Below, piece after piece: positions 32,220 to 43,899 of a stretch of 64,000 bases of DNA. Origin of the DNA: Chrysolina oricalcia (taxonomy: Eukaryota; Arthropoda; Insecta; Coleoptera; Chrysomelidae); assembly GCA_944452925.2 (NCBI GenBank), contig OX101816.2:57208507-57272506 (forward strand), read 5' to 3'. The notes beneath the pieces were generated by a model. That model did no database searches and was not told the DNA's origin. It saw nothing but the letters and a program-made list of their open reading frames with translations. The stretch's first letter is position 1. Every line of letters starts with the position of its first letter. Position numbers and translations under genes: made by a program.

Positions 32220-34180
32220 TATAAAACAAAATACTCTTACTGGATCGGAATTTGGAATAAATTCACCCAACTGGAGCAGTCATTTTTCAGGTTGTTTTAT
32301 TTGATATTTCATGTTAAATGGTCTTGACAAGTCGAATGCAAGTCGAAGTCAGTGAATATTTTATCACAGTACACATGTTTTTTGCAAAAAATAGTGATTT
32401 ACTTTTTGTACCACTGCCCCATATGTTTATATAATCACTGAAACTTTTTTTTACAATTAATTCCTGAATAGTATGTTGAAAAAATATAAACACTAACGAT
32501 TCTCATGGAAGGAAAAAAAACTTTAGAAATCAGTTATGATAAGATTGAAAGCAGGCTCTATGTTTCCCCGAACAAAGCAAGAGCAAGAGCTGCATATCCA
32601 GTCCAAAAAGCAAATATTTTAGGAAATTTTCTTCAACTGGAGCGATGGTACAAATACTGAACCAGATGATGAGAATGTCTCGTTTACCTATTCACAATTG
32701 GTTTAAAAACGATATTGCGACAGTGGTTCAAAATACGTGCGGCTGCAAGAGTAGATAATTAACTTTGAAATGGTGGTCTGAATTTAATGCCCCCACATCA
32801 GATGGGTGTAAATTTTGCTGGTCTATTTTGTGTACCACCTCCACAGTAAACATTCTTGCTCGAATAAAATGCTATCTAAAACGCGCATACAATAAATAAT
32901 TATTACGTAACCGAAAGTATATTTTATTACAAGTTGAGCCAATAAAATGCTCGGAGATTCATAGTTACGAGTAAAAGAACAAAAGAATTTATCAAAATTA
33001 TTAATGTAAGATTCAAAGTTCTCTCTAGTAAGAATCGTAGATTTTTTAGAGTGATAACCCACAGATTTTCTCTTCAAAAGTGCTACTAATATGGTATATT
33101 TTTGGATGTCAATGTTTCTTTTGACATTCAATTCTTCCTTCAACATATACTGTTTTATACTGTTTTCATTGTTACTAACAGAACCTTTTCACAGATATTT
33201 TGTACTCCTTATACTCTTGACACAATTTTTCAAATACAAACAATAAAATAACAATTTTTCTTTGAAATTGGAACCAATAATCCTATTTTTAAAAGGGGCT
33301 ATTTCTTTCCTAGCCTGCATAAGATTTCAGCCGGAAATAATAATTTCAACAATAACAATTTTCAAGCGATTATTTTGAAAAAATTAACTTTTGACAGGAA
33401 GCGAAAGTCCGAGTAAGCTATTTTTCAACATTTTTAATGCCCCAGGCAAATTTTGAGAAAAAGTTATTCTTGAAAATGTTTCTCATACGATACCAACTAT
33501 TTGAGGAACACTGCACATCGCAAAGTTTAATACTGAGAATTTTGAAAAAATATTAAATCCAAACCCTACAAAATTAAACTAGTTCACGTACATTCAGATA
33601 TTAGTTACGATAAAATGATGCATGTTTGTGAAAAAATAAAGGAAAAATATAATAATGGACCGAATTTTATAAACAATACAATGTGTAAAGTACTGAGAAT
33701 CTTAACGATCATCCAGCTCGACTATTAAGCAGTGTATTCAGCCAAAGTCACTGAAAGAACGAAATATGAAACTTTTTAATGACACATCGAAGTGGTGAGG
33801 CTCACGGAGTGTGGGACAATTTTGGTTCACATCCGATGCATCAATATATTCCGGCTTAGTAGGCGAAAAGAAGAACAACGATGCTGAATATCCAAACCAG
33901 GCAGAATTTGAATGAAGAAAGCGCCGAAGAGAATGTGTAGAAACTTGATATTCCGTAGAAGATACGCTTAGTAGCAGGTGCCTTGGAGCATGTAATCAAT
34001 CTAATAACGCCTTCTTAAAAACTAATACAATTCCATCTAGGAAGGGGCGTGTCTAGAAGATAGTTAAGTTTCAGTCTATCAGTTTTTCAAATTACTAAAC
34101 AGGAACTGACCTAAGATTTGCCGATGACTTGGTCTAGCAATCAAGATATTAGAATGTTTTGTGACAACAGAAACGACTGT
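32220..34180. other. No recognised gene; one hairpin half-repeat
   Basis: Mostly AT-rich DNA. At 32862-32905, AATAAAATGCTATCTAAAACG-CGCATAC is half of the palindrome at 58063-58161. The segment 33700-34010 is slightly less AT-rich, but I cannot read a protein in it. The ORF at 32823-33146 has no recognised motif. Confidence 0.45.
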
Positions 34181-34229
34181 TGATTTTTTGTCGATGTTTC
34201 TTTCCCTATAAACCCATCTTCAGGACAAA

Positions 34230-35146
34230 TACAATACATACATACATAGTTTATTAGTCTTTTGAAAATTTACATTTTATAGACATGTGAATTCCTAAGC
34301 CTAGACGATACAGAGTAAAATTATAGTTTAAAAAATAATTGTGAAGTAAAAAATAATCATGGTTAGATCAAGAAACATGACAATGATCTAATAAAACAGT
34401 ATAGAATAAAATTATGAAATCTAAAATCAAAATGATCTTAATAAAATATATGAAGTAGCATTATCCAGTAGAGGGTCAAAGATATAGGTAGAATCCACAC
34501 AATATGATAAAAATAGATTTATAACATATAGATCAAATTTAGAAGATGAATTTGGTTTTAATAGTATGAATATGTAATTTAATGGACTAAATGGAATATG
34601 GTAACCTACAGCTTATAATGTGAATTACAAATCAGACTATAGATATGACGAATGTAGCAATAGATGAGCTTGCTATCAGCCGTGAATCAGTATTGTCAAA
34701 TGAAGAGTTCGTTTTTGTTGGTAATTAGAAGAGAAAACTCATGAAAATTGTATATACAGTTTTCGGATAAAATATTACTCAATTTGGATTTGAATTTCCT
34801 TAGAGGTAAGATTCGGAATTGAGATGGTAAGCCGTTTATAGAGCCCAAAATCAATTTTGGAGGTCCTCCGTAGCCTCTTTCGTGGTTCAACTATTTCATT
34901 TTTATGTCTGGTATGGTAATTATGTATTTCTTCATGTGTTGTATAGCTTTCGATATTTGTTTTGATATGCAACAATTTATGGTATATAATGAGAGCAAAA
35001 ACCGTCATAATTCTGAGCGCTGGAAACAGAGGTCTGCAACTAGATTCCCTGTTTTCGTTTATGATACATCTTATAGCTTGCCTTTTGTAAGCAGAATATT
35101 TTATGAATGTGTGTCTGGGCTGTATTACCCCAGGATAGAATGCCAT
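34230..35146 (-). pseudogene. Non-LTR ORF2 C-terminus
   Basis: The minus strand reads KRQAIRCIINENRESSCRPL, then FPALRIMTVFALIIYHKLLH, THEEIHNYHTRHKNEIVEPR and, after a frameshift near 34880, ILGSINGLPSQFR and FKSKLSNILSENCIYNFHEF. This is the QKRAIR-I----SC-PLF, LTV--LYI--, H-Y-TR---, YN-LP, FK--L---L----YS--EF tail of CR1/Jockey-like ORF2. The RT is absent. A 3' untranslated tract of AT-rich DNA follows to about 34230. Confidence 0.8.
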
Positions 35147-35889
35147 GATATAGACATCATTTTAAACCATAGAGATTGTACGTTAGCAAATTAAAATTCA
35201 AATACTGAAGTACAGTGCATGATTGATGGTATTCAATGATTAGCAAAATGTCACTGAGAAGAACCAAAATATTCTTCGATTATTGTTTTTCATTCTGTAG
35301 AGACCAGACTATTACCGAATGGAGTTTTCAACAACTTAGCCAGATTTCGTTTTTGAACTGTTTTTATTTTTTAATTTTGGTGTTGCAAATATAATGAGAT
35401 TTCAGGGGGATGTGACTAATTCAGAACAACCCGTTTGTCACAGAATATATTTGTGGAATAATTTTTGCAGTACAAATTAGTTGAAAGAAAGCAGGCTGGC
35501 TGTTAACCAGGTCAGAAAACATCACTGTCTGTCTGAGTAGGTAACTGTTTGTAGACAGACGTATATCGGAAAATAACAATTTTACGGAATGCCGCTCCCC
35601 TCCGAACGTAATAAAAGTAATAATAACGTAACACCTTATTACAGTCCATGTATCGAAAATGGGATACTGGACGCCTTTGATAGCACTCAATGAGAACAAA
35701 TAGTATTACAATAATAATGAAAATATAATGATTTATTGGTCACCTTGGTGTCTGGATGAGTCAGAAATATAAATAAAATGTATTATAAAGTACAAAGATA
35801 TAAAAACATTTTTGGGTTGTGAATATCATCGCGGTTTTATTTTATACACACTCAATTTATTAGCACGGAATCAATCTGAAGCCATTTCA

Positions 35890-36420
35890 TCAGCTTCGTT
35901 TCTATTTATTCTCATCAAGAAAGTGGTGTAGAATGGTATTAATATTCATGGATGATGGTAAATTATTTCTATAGATTAAGAACAGCAAGGGACCTAAGAT
36001 ACTCTCTTGCGGGATTCCATTATTTATTAACAGTTGACTACTATTATATTCAACATTGTGAAACACTGTGTGCTTACGACCTGACAGATAAGACGATATA
36101 ATAATGATCGTAATACCCCTGAATCCATAGTGTTCAAGATTTTCTTACAGAATATTTTTCGAGACACAGTCATAAGCTTTACGCAAATCAACAAAAACTG
36201 TTAGAGTTTGACTGTTTTTCTTCAAATCCCTGAGCTATGAAACTATAGCCAGATCCATTCCTATTTTTGTTGTGTTCTTTCCCTTCCTCAATCCTAACTG
36301 CCTGTTAGCCTGTTTGTGAATAAGTCATTTTATCAAGAAACAAAGTTATTCTCAAAGCAATCACGTTTTCGGCCAACTTACCTAAAATTGGAATAATATT
36401 GATAATATGAGCAATTGGTT
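35890..36420 (-). pseudogene. Non-LTR reverse transcriptase fragment
   Basis: The minus strand reads TVFVDLRKAYDCVS (first catalytic Asp block), then HYGFRGITIIIISSYLSGRK and NNGIPQESILGPLLFLIYRN, with the YADD motif decayed (HFLDEN). The catalytic Gly of PQG is Glu (PQES). It ends next to the SINE fragment at 36430. Confidence 0.75.
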
Positions 36421-36429
36421 CTATTAACG

Positions 36430-36512
36430 TTAATCCTTGGCTCGCACAAGTTTCGACTTCTGAGGGATGCCGTTCGTAAGGGGACGACAGCTGGTTAACG
36501 GAAAATAGTTAT
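36430..36512 (+). mobile_element. SINE 3' fragment
   Basis: TTAATCCTTGGCTCGCACAAG, TTTCGACTTCTGAGGG and GACAGCTGGTTAACGGAAAAT form the same 3' domain as 29692-29776, also shared in part with 20519-20735 and 51003-51190. There is no tRNA-like head. Confidence 0.6.
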
Positions 36513-36523
36513 TTATGTACCAA

Positions 36524-37060
36524 GGACGAAAAACTGTCTATTATAGTCGAGCCTGCAAATTGATAGCCGAGGCGCAGCCGAGGATAGCAAGCAGGCGAGA
36601 CAGTAGACAGTTTTTCGCCGAGGTGCATATTACATTTTTTCGTCGACCTCTACATACCTTTATGAAAGTAAGTACTCGCATGTTTGCTGGCCTCAGCTAC
36701 GTCCAACTCTTCGAACTGCAGACTCGATCAATTCTTGATTATTATGAACACTAATATTCACACCACGGTCTAAATTCACACGTAAAATCTAGCGGATTTC
36801 GTAAATAATTAATTTGACAACAGCAAATGACAGTTATTGTCACAGGCGCCTATGTATTAATTAAAACGTGGATTTACGAAAATGACTCAATCGCCGCTCT
36901 CGTACCGTGCCGTATCATAGTGACCACAGCGGACGAAAAGAGTTTGCGGACGAAAAGTGTTTGCGGACGAAAAGTACTTGCCTTCAAAAATAGTCGATTT
37001 TTCGTCCGGAAATTAGTACGTAAAATGTCATTTTTTGCAGAGGTCGACGAAAAAATAATT
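36524..37060. repeat. Hairpin-rich element with GACGAAAA motifs
   Basis: GACGAAAAACTGTCTATTATAG pairs with AGACAGTAGACAGTTTTTCG around a loop reading GCCGAGGCGCAGCCGAGG (36527-36620). TTTTTTCGTCGACCTC at 36635-36650 is inverted at 37039-37055. A perfect 17-bp motif, GCGGACGAAAAG plus TTT, is repeated three times at 36929-36978. No protein is readable. It is likely a palindromic non-autonomous element. Confidence 0.55.
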
Positions 37061-37549
37061 TTTAACAATTTTAACGATTCGAAATTATCCTTGTAGTAGT
37101 GTATTGAATGATCGTATAAATATGTCAGTAGAACTAGATTTTTTTACCGATTTGATAATATCTGATACCTACTTCTGAGTTTCTGTCGTAGGATATAAAA
37201 GTACTGAACTACTGTTGTTAATTCTAATTCGTCTCAAATAGGATACATGGTGAATTTCTGAATCTGAAATATCATTCATTTTTCTCCTTTACCTCACAAG
37301 TATTTTCAATCCTAGATCCGCATTTCGATAACCACGTTATCTTCATTAGTAAGAATACAGAACTATCAGTAAGTAATCAAAGCAGTATTTTTTATATCAA
37401 TCAATTAGTTACCATGAATTAGTATTAATATGTAACGTGGGTGTGATAATACCTGTGAAGATACCTGGTGGGTGTGGTCAGATATGAATACACGTACCCA
37501 TGCCTATAGCGCAATAATAGGTAATTATTCCTTTATTGGTATCAACTTA

Positions 37550-37920
37550 AATAGTTTAATATTTGATGGACCGTTATCATTATTGAGCAAGGGCTCTAAA
37601 CCAATCTTGTGAATAGTAATACTTTCATAACAATCTAATTTCCTATGATCATCAGCTGGTTTTACTATTTTTAAATTTTGATTGTTGATTTTATGGTGAG
37701 TTTCTCATAAATGACGTGCAACAGTAGATTTATTTTCTCGCGAATATTTAGCATGGACCAAATGTTCGTGGAAACGTGTATTCGTAGATTTCTAGGTATG
37801 GCCATAAATAGTTCATAAATACTTCACAATTTTGGCAGCTAAATTCGTTAATTCCTGAACTATCTCAAGTTGGGATGTTCTCTTTTGGATTACCTAATAA
37901 CATTTGAAGATTGTTTGTAC
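37550..37920 (-). pseudogene. Penelope-like element GIY-YIG endonuclease remnant
   Basis: The minus strand reads SGINEFSCQNCEVF, then RFHEHLVHAKYSRENKSTVA, RHL-ETHHKINNQN, IVKPADDHRKLDCYESITIH and KIGLEPLLNNDNGPS. The order C--C-K/VF, R--EH, S-VA-H----HH and RKLD-YE-I-I is the C-terminal GIY-YIG endonuclease of Penelope-like retroelements. The GIY-YIG core itself is scrambled by frameshifts. The RT is not found nearby. Penelope-like elements commonly carry hammerhead ribozymes, which fits the ribozymes elsewhere in the window. Confidence 0.7.
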
Positions 37921-37924
37921 TACT

Positions 37925-38090
37925 ATGTACAAACTGAAGGTTTGCGTTCCGAAAACCAAACAGGGTGACATTTATCATTATAACACAAGAAATCCAACAT
38001 TCATCAGGGATGATAGATAAAAAAGAACTACCAAAATTGTTTCGGAATGCCTTTCTGGTCCGAGTGTGATTTTATTAATAATTGAATATC
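37925..38090 (+). pseudogene. LINE C-terminal fragment
   Basis: LKVCVPKTKQGDIYHYNTRN followed by PTFIRDD resembles the H-YNTR-- block after the RT in non-LTR elements. Short, with stops downstream. Confidence 0.45.
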
Positions 38091-38639
38091 TTTATATCAA
38101 TGAAGACTTGCACTAAAACGACCCCTTAATCGCGTGGCCTTGTCCGTCTCTGGAGCCACCGGTAAAAAACGTGCAAAATCACGATATGAAGAAATAAGTA
38201 CTTTTAAGTTAGTGTTGTAAATTGATCGTTCTGCTCGGTTGTCGAAACACCCAGTTGGAGTTTAGACTTATTACTTATTACTCTAATTATTAATTGTTAT
38301 TGCTATTATCATATATTTAATATTGCCATTCCGCTATAAAGTGCCGTCCAATTAACCCATGTGTGGATATGTGTTTGCTTGAACCAATCTCGTTCTCCCG
38401 GCATCGCTTTCCTGACCAAAAGGGCCCTTTGAGAAGTTAGATGCGCCGGAACACAGCATCAACCCGACGAATACAACTTTGGTAAGTCGTTATATAGTGC
38501 ACATCGAATTACTGTTGATTTAAGTTGGTTATCATAAGATTTTCACGTGTTGGATAAAGTCCTCATTTCATTCGAACCATAAAGGCTATCGAATCGCGAA
38601 CAAAAATGAACACTACCAAATGAAATCGAAAGTCTCAAT

Positions 38640-39290
38640 TTCTATAGCTTTAATAAACGATTAAAAAATATCTTAAACACAAATCTTCTATTCGGTGAAA
38701 CAGTTCTTTGGCGCTGATCGAAGTGACATATTAAGGCCAGGTCCAGAATAGGTCTGGTATGTGTTTTATAAATTATTGTAATTTGTTGACGGGAAGTGAA
38801 ATATACCTTGGCACGAAACAGAAAAACAAGTTTTTGAGAGACATTTCTGGCAGTGGGCCTCACATATGGTTTTCCTGTGAAAGAGTATTGCTGATGGTAA
38901 TACAGAGCGTAGAAACTGGGGACTCCATTGTTACTTTATGTGAGACATAAAGCAAGCAGGTCACCAGTTGATCTCTGATGATGGAAACCATATTGTCGAA
39001 TATTAATAAGACATGAGTGTTCTAGATATTTCATGAGCTCGATTTTGATGGCTTTTTCGTGACCTTCGATAGTTCTGCAGTTGCTAGGTGGGGTCTTTTC
39101 CCCTTTTTGTGTACTGGTTGATCTCTTGCGATTCTCCAGTTAGACGGAAATACGCCCAAATCATAAGAGAGGTTGAATAACTTGCAAAGAACTGGTGTTA
39201 GTTTGGGAGCACATTTCTTGAGATCAATCGGAGGAATTATGTCAGATCCACCAGCTTTATCGATATCAAGCTCCAGCAAAACGCATGTGC
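38640..39290 (-). pseudogene. Non-LTR RT with internal deletion
   Basis: Residues from 39279 read LELDIDKAGGSDIIPPIDLK, then CAPKLTPVLCKLFNLSYDLG and VFPSNWRIARDQPVHKKGKR (RT fingers), then in broken frame RDQLVTCLLYVSHK. The text then jumps to the post-RT block AKVYFTSRQQITIIYKTHTR, PILDLALICH (38863 downward). The palm with YADD is deleted. BS/Jockey-like. Confidence 0.8.
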
Positions 39291-39299
39291 TGGTTCGTT

Positions 39300-40090
39300 G
39301 GGGTAATATCAGGCATGTCTGCTAATGGGAGTGATGTTCTGGGGTTGTTTTCCCAATGAATCCAGAACAGAATTTCACTGGGATGTTATTATTATTTGGT
39401 TATTCAATATTATAGTTTTGGTATTTCTCCGTCAGTATAATTTCTGATGAATCGTATTCCAAAGATAGTGACATCCCATTGATCCTCTGTGTAGATCGAA
39501 ATTTTGTTATTACTGAATAACAAATAGCAATAAATATGTCCTTATCAGTTAGTCATTAGAAAAGTAACGACTTTCCTCCGTTGATCTATTGACCCATGCA
39601 GTTCGTAGCATTCAAAAACAAACCGAGACTGTCGTGTTTCTGAAGATTGTGTAAAATTAGTCGTTAAACAGTCGCTTTTATCTCGTATCTCTTCGCCTTT
39701 TCTAATTATAAGCAAATAAATGAGAGTTGCATATAAATTAAAAAACAATACGTCCATTCAGTTGCTCTTCCTGTTGCATTCGTATCGGTATTCGCGATCT
39801 CTGAAACTCTCGAGACGGCCGATTCATTTCTTTCACATCGTTAATTATTTTCAGACACTTTCGATGCATGCGAAGTAGGCGACGGAGTGTGTGCATCGAA
39901 TCAGTGAAATTAATTTTTAATTAGTCGCGTTTCGGTTTTACTACTGGATACGGTTTGCGTGGCCTTGATATTACACTTACGTTTTTATCAAGATTTATTT
40001 ATGGGACAAATATTTTTTTGGGAAATCTCATGGGATAAGCCAAACTTATGGTAACCCCCAGTAGTTTTGCAAAATCTGAAATATGGTACA
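39300..40090. other. No recognised gene
   Basis: I see no motif-bearing ORF. The ORF at 39545-39757 is unremarkable. Confidence 0.45.
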
Positions 40091-40279
40091 GACGGTCAGG
40101 GCCGGCCCTAGGTCTTTCTCTAGTGCAAGCAACAAATATTTTGGGCGCCTCCCAATCAATCAAAGTACCTTTACCAAATAATAATTGTGACCAAAAAATA
40201 AGAGGTAGAAATCAATAGAATACACAACAACGTTACCTTACAACCCAGAAGTTTATTTGAAGGTCGTCATTATTACATA

Positions 40280-41546
40280 CGAGGGTGTATTTATATCTAG
40301 TTAGCCTAGACCAGTTCCCTGCATAAACAAAATATTGCGTTACCATAGCAACGAAATAACTTATTAGAAGTGTCAGTGTGAAGTTTGACGTCAAAAAAGT
40401 AAACCAGAGTTACGCAATAAATTAAAAGAAAAATATGTCCACCGAAATTGTGAAAATCGAAAAATTGGAGTATCGAGCCATCATCAAGTACCTACCTGTA
40501 TTTAAAAGGGTTAAGAGGTAAGCAGATTTACGAAGATATGCTTAATACCCTTGGTGATCAATGTCCTTCGTATGCTACCGTGAAAAATTGGACTGCAGCT
40601 TCAAAAGAGGTAAATTTTCCATTGAAGATGATGACCGATCGGAAAGGCCAGTTTCTGTGTCAGTCCCCGAAAATATCGATGCAGTTCATGACATGATTTT
40701 AACAGACTGTCGGATATCTGAAGCACTGAATATTTCATACGAACGCATTCATCATATAGTTCACGTCAATTTGGACATGAGAAAAATTGCTGCAAAATGG
40801 ATCCCCAAATGTTTGAATGTTGACCAAAAGCGTGCAAGGGTAGTAGCATCGCGTTCGATCTGTGCTCGATTTGAAAACGATGTAGACTTCTTAAACCGAA
40901 TTGTCACTATGGATGAGACTTGGGTACATTTCTAGGATCCAGAAACAAAGCAACAATCGATGGAATGGCGACACTCCGGTTCTCCAAGACCTTAGAAGTT
41001 TCGTGTCCAAAAATCTGCTGGAAAAGTTCCTTCTTCAGTTTTTTGAGATTGCCATGGAGTAATCATGATTGATTTTTTGGATAAGGGTAGAACAATAACT
41101 GGAGATTACTATTCGACATTACTGACCACTCTACGGGAAAAAATTAAAGAGAAAAGACGCGGAAAGCTATCCAAAGGTGTTTTGTTTTTGCAGGACAAGG
41201 CTCTTGCACACAAATCTCATGTTGTCATGCAAAAAATTCGTGATTTTGGGTTTGAATTACTAGAACAACCCCCTTATTCACCAGATTTGGCTGTGTCCGA
41301 CTATCATCTCGTTCCTCAACTGAAAAAAAGTTTAAAAGGTCGTAAATTTTCTTCCAACGAGGAGGTAATAAAAGCTGTGGAGGTCTGGTTTGCAAGAAGA
41401 AACATTTTTTTTGTCCAGGTCTAGATACGTTGCAAGTTCGCTGTAATAAATGTATCCAATTAAGAGGAGAAAATGTTGAGTAATAAAATATTTTGACATT
41501 GAAATTTTGTTTGGTTCTATAGTAAGAATTTTTCAATATACCCTCG
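40280..41546 (+). mobile_element. mariner transposon, 1,267 bp
   Basis: Ends CGAGGGTGTATTTATA (40280) and TATACCCTCG (41546) are inverted and flanked by TA on both sides (40278-40279 and 41547-41548). Size, ends and TA duplication are those of a complete mariner. It carries a DD34D transposase pseudogene and sits inside the hAT element. Confidence 0.93.
40435..41424 (+). pseudogene. mariner transposase pseudogene (DD34D)
   Basis: ATG at 40435 starts STEIVKIEKLEYRAIIKYL. Two frameshifts (about 40505 and 40600) precede FKRGKFSIEDDDRSERPVSV. The HTH region ISYERIHHIVHVNLDMRK is intact. Catalytic residues: first D in IVTMDETWVHF, second in LQDKALAH (the usual N after D is K), third in SPDLAVSDYHL, 34 residues on. 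Nonsense codons replace the residue after WVHF, the one after RP (RP-KF) and the Trp before DCHGV. WVPH-like linkers are otherwise well preserved, so loss of function is fairly recent. Confidence 0.93.
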
Positions 41547-41688
41547 TAGAGTTACAATTACTACAAAGAGGAAAGTTCGTTATAAATAACTTAAAAAGTT
41601 TTATAATTGAAACGTGATTTTTATTTCTTTCACTTTTTAAAACTCTTTCAGTAGCAAGTCTGTTTCCATTTAATTCAACAGGTCGTTT

Positions 41689-42419
41689 TCAACTGCCAAG
41701 TAGCACCTTGGCAATTGCACTCAACTGCTCTTGGCTCAAAGTTGATCTTAAGTGTGTTTTTATAAGTTTCAAATTGAAAAAACTTATTTCACCACTGGCC
41801 ACTGATACTGGGAGCGTTAACAAAATTATCAGTACAACGAACATATTTGGGAGAGTATCCACATAACCACGTTCAGTTGTAAATGACAAGGCTCCAGCTG
41901 GGTTACCACCAGGGGACAGCATTGGTGCAAAAATTCTCAGCTCATCAAACAGATCATCTACGTTTACTTCTTCATCGTTTTCATCACCTAAAGTGGTTTG
42001 AAGGTGTTTACAGGCTTTCTTCAACTCTTTTTCATCGCTCAAATCGGTTTGAAGGTGTTTACAGGCTTTCTTCAACTCTTTTTTATTTAAACTCTTCTCT
42101 AAGTTGGCAATTTCATCAGATATTTTAAACTTTTACCTCCACTATGGTTTGTCATTAGCTCAAATCTCTCCTTCAATGAATATATTGCTCTGTCAAGCGC
42201 TACAGAGCCGAAGTTGACTTTGATTGAATCTTCATCAGAACGTACATCTTCATGTTCACTCTCATAGAAAAATTGTCTTTGTTTCTTTTTCAAAGTCAAC
42301 AGAAACATCGATTTTTTTGCAAGTTCCTTTCCATATGTGATGACGCTGTTCAGTCCTTGATCAGATCTCATATTTTCTACAAATGATTTTGCACTTTCAA
42401 TAAGAACTTTGCAGGTCAT
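41689..42419 (-). pseudogene. hAT transposase C-terminal half
   Basis: Two minus-strand frames: 42419-42099 (ESAKSFVENMRSDQGLNSVI, FGSVALDRAIYSLKERFELM) and 42075-41689 (FDELRIFAPMLSPG, LLTLPVSVASGEISFFNLKL, IKTHLRSTLSQEQLSAIA). LPVSVASGE-SF--LKLIKT-LRS-MSQERL is the dimerisation domain of hAT transposases of the zinc-finger MYM-type-1-like group. A stretch encoding KKACKHLQT is tandemly duplicated (41990-42090). The N-terminal half with the first catalytic residues is missing. Confidence 0.85.
41990..42090. repeat. 51-bp tandem duplication in the hAT pseudogene
   Basis: GGTTTGAAGGTGTTTACAGG plus CTTTCTTCAACTCTTTTT occurs twice in a row and duplicates KKACKHLQT in the predicted protein. Confidence 0.8.
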
Positions 42420-42429
42420 TTATAACTTT

Positions 42430-43470
42430 TTGCAAGAGTTTACAAACCATATGTCCTAAAAAGGGTAATTTCCGTCAACTTTATAATCATAAAATATACT
42501 TTAATAGATCTAGAACATTTCAAACTTCAAATTTTACTTTAATTCGATGTGTGATATCAGCGGCTATTTAGGTAAACAAAACGAATATTTAGGTAAATAC
42601 GGCTATTCGTGTGAACAAAGAAATATTCGCGGCTCTCTTTTGTCTGTATAAGTGTCAAAGTTTGTGTCACTTGAAATTAAAATGACTCGTTTTGAGTTAT
42701 CTTCTACTACAGAATGGTTGTTAAAATACGGATTGAATTAAATGTTAAAACGTCTATGAACCAGTATTATGGATGGAAGTCATTAACTATGATAACACCT
42801 TCCCCCACATTCTATACCAGTGTTAATAGTTGATTATTTTTGTACTGAAGTTCATTCAGAAAATCCAATGTCAAGGTTAATCTCAGTATATTTAAACACA
42901 AACAAATTCTATTTTCCACTTCCTTCAAATTCATTATTGCAGCTGAATGATTGGAACAACATCGTTTTTAGCATGAAAACAAGTTTTTAATGGAAATTAA
43001 AATAACGTACTATCAAGTTTCATTTCTTAAGTAGGATTTAAAGCAAATTAAAATTCATGATTGATGATTTCGATGACATCTAAGTAAATGCTAAAAAATA
43101 TACGTTATCATAATATATTTCTGAGGGTTTCAAAAATCATCCCTTTCCATATTTCAGTTCGAAAATATGTCACAATAACCGTTTACATCTGCCTTTGCTT
43201 CCAATGTAGAATTGTTTCACTGATTTTCAGTAATGTGATGGAACAGCTGTCGTTATTCGTAAAAAGTGGTTTCCTTTTGAAAAAAATTGAAATATTCTAC
43301 AATAAAGTTGCTGTATTGTAGTATGTTTGAAGTCTAAATTGTTTTAATTTATTTATTCCACATACAAACTGAGTAAATTATATAACAATTATAAATCAAT
43401 ATTTTATTTGAATCTAGTCAGTATATCGCTTCACTAACTCACTCGTCACTGCGCGATGCTTTTTATATCT
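42430..43470. other. No recognised gene
   Basis: AT-rich, with a short repeated ATATTTAGGTAAA at 42575-42600. The ORF at 43088-43321 has no recognised motif. Confidence 0.45.
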
Positions 43471-43479
43471 ACAATTCAT

Positions 43480-43870
43480 TCCGCCGAACGCTCGGGAGAT
43501 TTCTAGCAAGCCTAGATTGTTCGCCCGCATTTCGACTAGTCGGTTCCCGGGAATTCTCGCGAAAATAAAATCGGAAAAATTGTCTAAAAATTGTGATAAA
43601 CATCGGAACGATGAATAATTTATTTTCGAAAAAGTGTACCAGCTGCTCCTCTGAATGCTAGAAGGAGAACGCGTAGATCAGTCGGGTAGCGCTTACCCCC
43701 TCCTTCTCGAAAATAGTTGCGCAAACTCGCGAAAATAAAATTGGGAAAATCCGTAAAAATAGTGAAAAAAATCAGACCGAGGAATAATTTTACTCCTCTG
43801 CTACCCTGAAAGCTAGATAAAAACGTGTAGGAATTCGGAAAAAATTCTGAAAGTCATTAACGTGGAAAAT
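43480..43870. repeat. Diverged tandem duplication, CG-containing
   Basis: CTCGCGAAAATAAAATCGGAA at 43557 and CTCGCGAAAATAAAATTGGGA at 43733 head two ~180-bp units. Both go on to CTCCTCTG, a GCTAGA block and AACGCGTAG or AACGTGTAG. It is less AT-rich than the flanks and has no coding frame. It could be a promoter-proximal or untranslated duplicate, or an unknown element. Confidence 0.4.
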
Positions 43871-43899
43871 TACGACGTAAAAAAAGTCTAATTCTAATA

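Larger units (their letters stand above)
40097..42425 (-). mobile_element. hAT-like element, 5' end lost, split by a mariner
   Basis: CAGGGCCGGCCCTAGG at 40097 is a hAT terminal motif. The minus-strand coding part at 42419-41689 ends with the hAT dimerisation region. The mariner at 40280-41546 lies between this terminus and the coding part, so it inserted into the hAT. The opposite terminus is not found, and the element dissolves after about 42425. Confidence 0.7.
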
